Source: Candidatus Woesearchaeota archaeon (GTDB lineage Archaea > Nanobdellota > Nanobdellia > Woesearchaeales > JACPBV01). Taken from it: a stretch of 9,997 bases of DNA. A program made the translations under genes and the position numbers. Location: positions 1-9,997 of the forward strand of contig JAHWIN010000017.1 in NCBI GenBank assembly GCA_019322475.1. Direction: 5' to 3'. The notes below the pieces were generated by a model. That model was not told the origin of the DNA and ran no database searches. It worked only from the letters and a program-made list of their open reading frames with translations. Shown piece by piece: positions 5,183 through 9,997 of the stretch (the stretch's first letter is position 1; every line of letters begins with the position of its first letter).

Positions 5183-6940
5183 TTACCCATAATAATACTT
5201 TCCCTTATCTTTCTGCTCCCTGTCCTTGACAGAGCCCGGCTTGTTTATGCGCGGCCTTCCGCTATGCTCTTCTCTTCTTAATGTTATACTGACGTCTTTA
5301 AGCAGAGAGTTCATGCCCTTTTCCATGGTGAAGGGGCCTTTTTCTTTGCCGTGAAGAGCCGGCTTTCCTTCAAATACGATAAGCCTGTTGCTCAGGTAAT
5401 CTATAAACAGGAGGTCGTGGTCGACGACCATTACAGATATCCCTGAGGTTTCCGCTACATTCCTTATCACCTTTGAGACTATCAAACGCTGTTCTACATC
5501 CAGGTAAGCTGAAGGCTCATCCAGCAGGCACAGGCTGCATTTCTTGCTAAGGGCCAGGGCAACTGCAACCTTCTGCAGCTCTCCACCGCTTAATCCGTTC
5601 AGTTTTTTAAGGTAAAGGTCCTTAATGTTCAAAGGATTGATTATGTCGTTGGTGTGATTCCTGATGGCATCCTTGAGCACATTTACAACAAGCTCTTCAG
5701 AGCCGGCATCCAGCTTCTGCGGCTTATATGATACAGTTATGTCATTCTCTATATCTCCTTTGTCCGGCTTTTCTACGCCTGCCAGCAGCTTGACAAATGA
5801 TGTCTTTCCTATGCCGTTTTCTCCTATCACGCCTATTATCTCCCTCCTGCCTATATCGCCTTCTGATGCGCTTAGCTTAAATTTTCCAAGAGTTTTTTCC
5901 ATGGCAGGCCAGGATACCAACAGGTTTTCCTTTCCTTTTTTAACAGGGGGCTTTACCTCAAACCTGATCTTGTGGTCCCTGAACCTTATGTTGTCTTCCC
6001 TGATATAGCCTTCAAGATATGAGTTTATCCCTGCTTTTGCAGGCTTCAGCTGGGAAACTACCCCATAAGCCATCTCTTTCCCGTACATTATGTGGACAAG
6101 GTCAGCCATATAGTCCATCACTATAAGGTCATGCTCTATCACCATCACTGCTGTCTTTTCATCTGCCAATGCCCTTATGAACTGTGCTGTCTTGAGCCTT
6201 TGCTTTATGTCAAGGTATGAGCTTGGCTCATCAAAGATATAGAGGTCTGATTTCTTGAGTACAGATGCTGCTATAGCCACCCTCTGCAGCTCCCCTCCCG
6301 AGATATTCTTTATGTCATTGTCGAGTATGTCAGTTATGTCCAGCTGTCTTGCTATCTTTTTCAGGCTTTTCTTCTCATCCACCTTCTTAAGAAGGTCCCT
6401 GACCCTTCCCTTGAACTTGTCAGGTATCATGTCAACGTGCTGGGGCTTGTAGCTGATCCTTATCTTCTTTTCCCTTACCTTTTCAAAGAATACCTGGGCC
6501 TCTGTACCCTTGAAATAACGGACAAGCTCAGCATAGTCTGTCCTTTTTGAGCTTATGTCCCCAAGATTAGGCTCAAGGACCCCTGCCAGGATCTTTATTG
6601 CAGTGGATTTTCCTATGCCGTTTACCCCCACTATCCCAACTACCTTGCCGAATATGGGTGTTGGAAGGCTGTATAGATGAAACCCGTTTTCCCCATACTG
6701 GTGTATAGGCGGCTTGTCAAGCTCTGCAGGAAGGTTGATTATCTGGATGGCATTCCAGGGGTCTTTTTTCACGCATATCCCGCAGCCCACGCATAGCTCG
6801 CTGTTTATCCCTATGTCCCCATCCTTCATAAAGACGCATTCGTTTCCAGACCGGTTCACAGGGCACGCCTTAGAGACCAGCCTAAACCATTCCTGCCTGT
6901 CTTTTATCTTCTTCTTCTCTATGACTGCTATCCTTGCCAT
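5183..6940 (-). CDS. ABCE1/Rli1 ribosome-recycling ATPase lacking one Fe-S cluster's ligands
   Basis: A 585-residue twin-ATPase ABC protein that splits post-termination ribosomes. ATPase site 1: Walker A GVNGIGKST (105-113), signature ISGGELQ (213-219), Walker B YIFDEP (234-239), switch His 271. ATPase site 2: GENGIGKTS (373-381), LSGGE (450-454), LLDEPSAYLD (472-481), His 508. The C-terminal RRE-SGRPRINKPGS and ending KYYYG are typical. The N-terminal ferredoxin-like domain is abnormal. By spacing, the first three cysteines of motif 1 are I12, E17 and V22, and the last cysteine of motif 2 is D60. C26, C50, C53 and C56 remain. In the ferredoxin arrangement the lost four bind one [4Fe-4S] cluster and the kept four bind the other. 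The frame extends 57 codons upstream, but family starts resemble MARIAVIE, and a TTAATAA box lies about 29 nt before ATG 6940. Confidence 0.96.
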   Translation of the reverse strand: MARIAVIEKKKIKDRQEWFRLVSKACPVNRSGNECVFMKDGDIGINSELCVGCGICVKKDPWNAIQIINLPAELDKPPIHQYGENGFHLYSLPTPIFGKVVGIVGVNGIGKSTAIKILAGVLEPNLGDISSKRTDYAELVRYFKGTEAQVFFEKVREKKIRISYKPQHVDMIPDKFKGRVRDLLKKVDEKKSLKKIARQLDITDILDNDIKNISGGELQRVAIAASVLKKSDLYIFDEPSSYLDIKQRLKTAQFIRALADEKTAVMVIEHDLIVMDYMADLVHIMYGKEMAYGVVSQLKPAKAGINSYLEGYIREDNIRFRDHKIRFEVKPPVKKGKENLLVSWPAMEKTLGKFKLSASEGDIGRREIIGVIGENGIGKTSFVKLLAGVEKPDKGDIENDITVSYKPQKLDAGSEELVVNVLKDAIRNHTNDIINPLNIKDLYLKKLNGLSGGELQKVAVALALSKKCSLCLLDEPSAYLDVEQRLIVSKVIRNVAETSGISVMVVDHDLLFIDYLSNRLIVFEGKPALHGKEKGPFTMEKGMNSLLKDVSITLRREEHSGRPRINKPGSVKDREQKDKGKYYYG

Positions 6941-6965
6941 TTTAATTATGATGATTGGCTTTTCC

Positions 6966-6972
6966 TTATTAA
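6966..6972 (-). promoter_or_regulatory. TATA box of ABCE1
   Basis: TTAATAA on the minus strand is centred about 29 nt before ATG 6940, predicting a leaderless ABCE1 mRNA. It would place the 57-codon upstream extension of the frame outside the transcript. The element is nearly symmetric (TTATTAA on the plus strand), so weak plus-strand initiation near 6995 is conceivable. Confidence 0.5.
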
Positions 6973-6990
6973 GTTTACTGTCATGTTGGG

Positions 6991-7299
6991 GTGGGGGGTT
7001 CAGGAGGGCATTGTGCCCCTCAATATTTTCACTTAATTGAAACTCCCATTTTTCCACATCGCAAGAGGGAAGAAATAGCCAAACTTTATCATAATCCAAT
7101 TGATTATCCAAAGGTTGTATCTATGGAAGATTTCTCATTTATTGATGAAAAATGGAGTAAAACAGCAGGAATTTATGAGATTGATAAATCAATTAAACAA
7201 ATTAAGCAGAAATTATATCAAGTGATTCATTATATTATTGTTGGAAAGAAAATTGATTATGATTTTTTATTTCTTATAGGGAAATCATCTAAAAGGTAG
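6991..7299 (+). CDS. Unrecognised ORF, possibly a truncated remnant
   Basis: An open frame runs to TAG 7297-7299. From about residue 22 it looks like ordinary protein, with PHRKREEIAKLYHNPIDYPK followed by a charged, helix-prone stretch, IDKSIKQIKQKLYQVIHYII, and the end FLFLIGKSSKR. I do not recognise the family. The first in-frame start is GTG 6991 (102 residues). The first ATG is 7123 (58 residues). The first 20 codons, in the G-rich stretch before 7045, look unlike coding sequence, and no ribosome site or good promoter is seen for either start. A gene that lost its 5' part to a rearrangement at about 7045 would explain this, and so would a small gene starting at 7123. The opposite strand carries the unlikely upstream extension of ABCE1. 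Confidence 0.35.
   Translation: MGGSGGHCAPQYFHLIETPIFPHRKREEIAKLYHNPIDYPKVVSMEDFSFIDEKWSKTAGIYEIDKSIKQIKQKLYQVIHYIIVGKKIDYDFLFLIGKSSKR
7004..7021. repeat. Small GC-rich hairpin at the edge of the A/T-rich region
   Basis: GGGCA (7006-7010) and TGCCC (7014-7018) form a perfect 5-bp stem around TTG, extended by GA/TC with one bulged C. It follows a run of G (GGGGTGGGGGG, 6988-6998). No T-tract follows on the plus strand. Role unknown; it sits where base composition changes. Confidence 0.4.
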
Positions 7300-7300
7300 A

Positions 7301-7308
7301 TTTATAAA
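7301..7308 (+). promoter_or_regulatory. TATA box of the two-helix membrane protein
   Basis: TTTATAAA begins two bases after the preceding stop codon. A start site about 25 nt downstream, near 7331, would leave a leader of roughly 23 nt containing GGGG (7342-7345). Confidence 0.5.
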
Positions 7309-7353
7309 CCTCAAATATATACCTAATTCTATAACTTTGATGGGGTATTATAG

Positions 7354-7593
7354 ATGAAGAAATTTACAATTAAAATTTTTAAAATAATTAGCTCGTCTTT
7401 AGGCATTTTAGGAACTATTCTTTTGGCTTTTAGCCTTAAAATTAAAAATATTGAACAGCTTATTTTTACAATGGGAAGACAAACTATTAGCCCTTCTGAA
7501 ACAGTAATTGACCCCAATTTCTTTTATTGGGGCTTATCATTGATTCTATTGGGATTTCTTATTCAGTTGATTACCCATATTAAAGAGGATTAA
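7354..7593 (+). CDS. Two-helix small membrane protein of unknown function
   Basis: A 79-residue protein with a Lys-rich start and two predicted membrane helices: about 8-29 (IFKIISSSLGILGTILLAF), then a polar loop of about 25 residues with ETVIDPN, and about 57-75 (FYWGLSLILLGFLIQLI), ending in the charged KED. By the positive-inside rule, both ends would lie in the cytoplasm. No family is recognised. ATG 7354 is supported by GGGG 8 nt upstream, which can pair with the 16S anti-Shine-Dalgarno using one G-U, and by the TATA box at 7301. Codons are A/T-rich like the genes that follow and unlike the housekeeping block. No partner gene is evident. Confidence 0.7.
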   Translation: MKKFTIKIFKIISSSLGILGTILLAFSLKIKNIEQLIFTMGRQTISPSETVIDPNFFYWGLSLILLGFLIQLITHIKED

Positions 7594-7663
7594 TATCACC
7601 CTTAACGCACCACCAAGTCTATATCCCGCTTACGCAACACAACCTGAAAACTGCTTCTGATAT

Positions 7664-7688
7664 GCTCTCAAAGAGCTTCTTGATTTTT
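7664..7688 (+). terminator. Hairpin and T-tract between small genes
   Basis: A perfect 5-bp stem GCTCT-CAA-AGAGC (7664-7676) is followed by TTCTTGATTTTT. It lies after the two-helix protein and directly before the promoter of the lipoprotein gene, a good place for termination. The preceding 70 bp (7594-7663) holds nothing else I can identify. Confidence 0.5.
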
Positions 7689-7696
7689 AAGAAAAA

Positions 7697-7704
7697 TTTA
7701 AATA
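7697..7704 (+). promoter_or_regulatory. TATA box of the DUF4352-like lipoprotein
   Basis: TTTAAATA predicts a start site near 7727 and a leader of about 40 nt. The same element, one T shorter (TTAAATA), heads the second copy of this promoter at 9788-9794. Confidence 0.55.
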
Positions 7705-7892
7705 CCGCCCTCATCTATTAATTATAGTAAATTAAAAAGAGTATAGGAATTGTGGGGGCATCAGATATGAAAAAACTGTTGATTATTTTATTGGTATTGG
7801 TTGTTTTGATCATTTCTGGGTGTGGGGACGTGGAGGTGACTGGAGATGCTGTCCCGAATACAGGAACCGTAATTCAAGAAGAAAAACCAAAA
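7701..7892 (+). repeat. Duplicated promoter-leader-signal peptide cassette, copy 1
   Basis: These 192 bp match 9791-9982 with 7 mismatches and no gaps, at a constant offset of 2090. The match covers the leader, the G-run, the start codon, the lipoprotein signal peptide and the linker to VIQEEKPK. It stops abruptly after that codon run. On the left, similarity continues about 10-15 bp with a 1-base gap. Confidence 0.95.
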
Positions 7893-8576
7893 TTCAGAGA
7901 TGATGTTTATTCTATGAATGAAGCCATCAGGGCAGGCCATTTAACTTATAAGGCAACAAAAGTTGAGACTTTTGCTAAAATGGGCACTTCCATATTTGAG
8001 AAAGAAACAGATGGTAAATTTGTCAAGATCTATCTTAGCATTACAAATAAGGCTAAAGAAACAAAAGAGATGCTTACGCCCGGATTTAAGCTGATAGACA
8101 GCCAAGACAGAAAATTTGATAGGTTTCTTGAGGATATGATGCATATAGCTGATTATTTAGAGTTTGGAAAACAGCTGCAGCCTGGTCTGGAAGAGTCTGG
8201 AGCGATCATTTTTGAGGTTCCAAAAGACTCAAAGGGCTTAAAATTAGAGATCAGGGGCGATTGGCTTTCGACAGCTAAGATAACCATAGATTTATCTGAT
8301 ATCCGAGATATAGGCGCGGATACTACCCAAAAAGAGAGGATGGAGGATATAGCGGAAGATATGGAGGAAGGAGGATACACTATAGAAGATATGATAATCA
8401 AATGCAGGTCTCCTTTCAAATGCTCCTCAAACTGCGTACAGGATTCTGATATTGGCCGAAAAGATTGTCCTTCAGGCCATCTCTGTTGCATGACTGAAAA
8501 GAACGAAACAGATCAGCAAATGGGAGATAAAATGAAACAAATTGGTGAGCTCCTGAGGGAGTTGGGATTGGAATAA
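7767..8576 (+). CDS. DUF4352-like lipoprotein with cysteine-rich tail
   Basis: A 269-residue predicted surface lipoprotein. The signal peptide MKKLLIILLVLVVLIISGC ends in a lipobox (ISGC, lipid on C19). A linker DVEVTGDAV leads to VIQEEKPK. Residues about 45-175 resemble the DUF4352 immunoglobulin-like fold, with FVKIYLSITNKAKE, FKLIDSQDRKF, LQPGLEESGAIIFEVP and LEIRGDW in the usual order. An acidic stretch (MEDIAEDMEEGGY) precedes a disulfide-type segment, KCRSPFKCSSNC...DCPSGHLCC, with six cysteines, and a final amphipathic helix. The CPSGxLCC string recalls WAP or knottin domains, but it is too short to assign. ATG 7767 is preferred over the in-frame GTG 7752 because the latter sits in the GGGGG leader (7754-7758), 8 nt before the ATG. 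The gene is followed 6 bp later by the Excalibur protein. Confidence 0.85.
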   Translation: MKKLLIILLVLVVLIISGCGDVEVTGDAVPNTGTVIQEEKPKFRDDVYSMNEAIRAGHLTYKATKVETFAKMGTSIFEKETDGKFVKIYLSITNKAKETKEMLTPGFKLIDSQDRKFDRFLEDMMHIADYLEFGKQLQPGLEESGAIIFEVPKDSKGLKLEIRGDWLSTAKITIDLSDIRDIGADTTQKERMEDIAEDMEEGGYTIEDMIIKCRSPFKCSSNCVQDSDIGRKDCPSGHLCCMTEKNETDQQMGDKMKQIGELLRELGLE

Positions 8577-8582
8577 ATAAAA

Positions 8583-8951
8583 ATGAAAGAAAAACCCTTA
8601 ACCTTATTCCTGCTTATTATGATAGTCCTTATTATGTTTGTTTCTTCTATGTTGAAATTAATTAATATCGATAGGGAAATGGATTTAATAAAACAAGAAA
8701 ACCGAGAATTAAGAAGATTGCTGGTTAATGATAAAAAAGAATCTGTTGAAGTGGTAGTTATTGAAGAAAAACCAAAAATAGAAGATACTACAAAACCAAA
8801 ATATGCTTGTAATTATAATGCTTATAATTGTGATGATTTTATCCTCCATGCACAAGCACAGGAAGTATATGAAGGATGTGGTGGAGCAAGTAATGATGTT
8901 CATAGATTAGACAGGGATAAGGATGGATTAGCTTGTGAAACTTTGCCTTAA
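8583..8951 (+). CDS. Membrane-anchored Excalibur-domain protein
   Basis: A 122-residue protein with an uncleaved-looking N-terminal membrane helix (about 7-27, LFLLIMIVLIMFVSSMLKLI), a charged coiled-coil-like stretch (DREMDLIKQENRELRRLL, about 31-48), a linker with IEEKPK, and a C-terminal domain with CNYNAYNCDDF, an intervening Cys (YEGC), and LDRDKDGLACE (109-119). The last motif is the DxDxDGxxCE calcium-binding signature of the Excalibur domain. That domain is known mainly from bacterial extracellular proteins and is often next to nuclease-like domains, though no nuclease is seen here. It starts 6 bp after the lipoprotein gene, so it is probably in the same operon. No clear ribosome site is seen. 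Calcium binding outside the cell is inferred from the family. Confidence 0.85.
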   Translation: MKEKPLTLFLLIMIVLIMFVSSMLKLINIDREMDLIKQENRELRRLLVNDKKESVEVVVIEEKPKIEDTTKPKYACNYNAYNCDDFILHAQAQEVYEGCGGASNDVHRLDRDKDGLACETLP

Positions 8952-8966
8952 TTCTAACCAGCCGCT

Positions 8967-8985
8967 CTTCCTTTAATTTATTTTT
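8967..8985 (+). terminator. T-rich terminator candidate
   Basis: A pyrimidine/T-rich run (TTCCTTTAATTTATTTTT) lies about 15-35 nt after the Excalibur gene stop. Archaeal termination can occur at T-rich stretches without a hairpin. Confidence 0.4.
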
Positions 8986-9018
8986 AATATGCCCCTTTAA
9001 TGTGAGTTTAGAGAAAGA

Positions 9019-9026
9019 TTTAAATA
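9019..9026 (+). promoter_or_regulatory. TATA box of the repeat-bearing lipoprotein
   Basis: TTTAAATA predicts initiation near 9048 and a leader of about 15 nt with GGGG (9053-9056) placed 7 nt before ATG 9064. Confidence 0.55.
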
Positions 9027-9063
9027 ATTTCTTCTATTATTGGTGGTATATTGGGGATTATAT

Positions 9064-9615
9064 ATGAAAAGAAACGTTTTTATTGGAATTCTTCTGATTA
9101 GTACTTTGATTATTCTAGGTTGCACTAATCCAACTGGAAAAGTGGTTTTAAGAAGCCCAGTTGCTACGTGTAAGGATGTTCAAGTGCCTTATCAAGCTAC
9201 TGAATACTATTTAGAAAGAGAACCATATCAAGCAATTGAAGAATATAATGTAGATTTAAAATATCAAGTAGTGGAATCATACCACCGAGGTAGCATTAGT
9301 GATCCTTTTAACTATAAGGAAAAAGGCATCATTCGCGTTAAAAATGTTGATTCCGAAACAGGCATATTTAAGGTTGAAATGACCTTTACAACTTTGGATA
9401 GAGGTAGAAAAACACTTAGTTCGACAAAATATATTATGTCAGGTGAAACTGTTGAGTTTAATCAATACTATGATATTGATCTTGGAGAGGATGTTAATTT
9501 TAATTATAGGGTAATCCCTGGGAAGAAAACTCTAACGAGAACAGTTACTAAGTATAGGGATATTCAAAAAACTAGAACTGTAACTAAATATAAAACTGAA
9601 CAAAAGTGTGACTAG
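9064..9615 (+). CDS. Lipoprotein with Tyr-rich and TRTVTKY repeats
   Basis: A 183-residue predicted lipoprotein. The signal peptide ends in LIILGC (lipid on C20), followed by TNPTGKVV. Three sections follow: a Tyr-rich repetitive part (about 36-72) with degenerate units VPYQATEYYLERE, PYQAIEEYNVD and KYQVVESY; a central beta-rich part (about 85-150, with IIRVKNVDSETGIFKVEMTF); and a C-terminal tandem repeat TRTVTKYRDIQK/TRTVTKYKTEQK ending near a Cys. A Cys at about 36 and one at the penultimate position could join both repeat regions by a disulfide. I know no function. Similar YxxxE repeats occur in surface proteins of small archaea, by recollection only. The frame is open upstream to 9040, but ATG 9064 has the TATA box and G-run at normal distances. 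The tiny membrane ORF follows after 13 bp. Confidence 0.8.
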   Translation: MKRNVFIGILLISTLIILGCTNPTGKVVLRSPVATCKDVQVPYQATEYYLEREPYQAIEEYNVDLKYQVVESYHRGSISDPFNYKEKGIIRVKNVDSETGIFKVEMTFTTLDRGRKTLSSTKYIMSGETVEFNQYYDIDLGEDVNFNYRVIPGKKTLTRTVTKYRDIQKTRTVTKYKTEQKCD

Positions 9616-9628
9616 AAGGGTGGTTTAA

Positions 9629-9727
9629 ATGAGCGAAGTACTTCAGAAAAAAGACCTATTGGTAATAAAAATTACTTTGTTCATAATATTAATTTTGGTC
9701 TTTTTAATACTAATACAAATATATTGA
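9629..9727 (+). CDS. 32-residue single-span membrane protein
   Basis: ATG 9629 to TGA 9727 encodes 32 residues: a charged start (MSEVLQKKD) followed by one apolar helix (about 10-32) ending at Tyr. GGGTGG at 9618-9623 sits 5 nt before the ATG and can pair with the 3' end of archaeal 16S RNA, the best ribosome site in this region. It follows the lipoprotein stop by 13 bp on the same strand and is likely co-transcribed. Function unknown; very small membrane proteins often modulate a larger partner, here perhaps the lipoprotein. The remaining 128 bp up to the next start holds a weak CTC/GAG inverted repeat (about 9735-9750) and the next promoter. Confidence 0.55.
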   Translation: MSEVLQKKDLLVIKITLFIILILVFLILIQIY

Positions 9728-9787
9728 AAATTAGTAATAATTCTCTAAGGGAGTATTGAAATCGTGTGAGGATTATTCTGAGAAAAA

Positions 9788-9794
9788 TTAAATA
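9788..9794 (+). promoter_or_regulatory. TATA box of the second lipoprotein copy
   Basis: TTAAATA lies at the position equivalent to the TATA box of copy 1, with one T fewer. Confidence 0.5.
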
Positions 9795-9982
9795 CCTCCC
9801 TCATCTATTAATTATAGTAAATTAAAAGGAGTATGGGAATTGGGGGGGCATCAGATATGAAAAAACTGTTGATTATTTTATTGGTATTGGTTGTTTTGAT
9901 CATTTCTGGGTGTGGGGACGTGGAGGTGACTGGAGATGCTGTCCTGGGTACAGGAACCGTAATTCAAGAAGAAAAACCAAAA
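9791..9982 (+). repeat. Duplicated promoter-leader-signal peptide cassette, copy 2
   Basis: This matches 7701-7892 with 7 mismatches in 192 bp. Four are in the leader, including conversion of GTGGGGG to GGGGGGG. The other three are clustered at 9945-9948 and change Pro-Asn to Leu-Gly. After 9982 the two sequences are unrelated. Confidence 0.95.
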
Positions 9983-9997
9983 AAACATCAGCTTATC
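9857..9997 (+). CDS. Second lipoprotein, 5' end only
   Basis: The first 47 residues of a lipoprotein that continues past the window edge. The signal peptide, lipobox (ISGC) and TGDAV motif are identical to those of the gene at 7767. The linker has LG in place of PN, and the match ends at EEKPK, after which it reads KHQLI. The mature domain is therefore different, at least at its start, and cannot be named. The G-run leader (9842-9848) lies 8 nt before ATG 9857. It is probably its own transcription unit, given the duplicated promoter. Confidence 0.85.
   Translation, partial: MKKLLIILLVLVVLIISGCGDVEVTGDAVLGTGTVIQEEKPKKHQLI

Noticed and set aside
5664..6452. Plus-strand open frames inside ABCE1
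   Set aside because: They are antisense shadows; the minus frame carries all ABC motifs.
6941..7111. 57-residue N-terminal extension of ABCE1
   Set aside because: Family members start with a sequence like MARIAVIE. The extension crosses the TATA box, the hairpin and the composition break, and resembles no domain.
7752..7766. GTG start giving MGASD before the lipoprotein signal peptide
   Set aside because: It falls in the G-run leader. ATG 7767 begins a standard signal peptide and has the G-run at a normal distance; copy 2 no longer has this GTG.
1..9997. CRISPR array, insertion sequence, integrase site or rRNA
   Set aside because: No regularly spaced repeats, transposase frames, terminal inverted repeats or rRNA-like stretches were seen. 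The only long repeat is the 192-bp cassette.

Overview
The window reads as a piece of an archaeal chromosome. It encodes the archaeal/eukaryotic ribosome-recycling ATPase ABCE1 (Rli1), a TrmI-type tRNA m1A methyltransferase, a DUF99/UPF0215 protein, and an intron-bearing tRNA. Genes are preceded by TATA boxes about 28-30 nt before the start codon, which implies leaderless mRNAs. The very small proteins, terse intergenic spaces and lipoproteins with a T-G-x-x-V motif after the lipid cysteine suggest a DPANN archaeon, perhaps Woesearchaeota-like. That placement is an inference from style, not a phylogenetic result.

Positions 1-6970 form a compact housekeeping block. A tRNA-Arg(TCT) with an intron (minus) diverges from a two-gene unit: a 72-residue unknown protein coupled by an ATGA overlap to trmI (plus). 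A short palindrome-rich convergent gap separates trmI from a minus-strand unit of glmS followed by a GNAT acetyltransferase, again coupled by ATGA. glmS diverges, apparently around one shared symmetric TATA element, from a small membrane protein and a DUF99 gene (plus). DUF99 converges with a 4-nt overlap on a nitroreductase (minus), which lies downstream of ABCE1 (minus).

Positions about 7045-9997 are visibly more A/T-rich and hold small membrane and surface genes, all on the plus strand. In order they are: an ORF that may be a remnant, a two-helix membrane protein, a DUF4352-like lipoprotein with a cysteine-rich tail, a membrane-anchored Excalibur-domain protein, a repeat-bearing lipoprotein, a 32-residue single-helix protein, and the start of a second lipoprotein. 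The last repeats the promoter, leader and signal peptide of the first lipoprotein almost exactly (192 bp, 7 mismatches) and then diverges. Four of these genes carry a G-run 7-8 nt before the ATG, unlike the leaderless housekeeping genes.

The most striking observation is in ABCE1. All four expected ligands of one [4Fe-4S] cluster are replaced, while all four expected ligands of the other are kept. This predicts a natural one-cluster form of a protein normally described as needing two.
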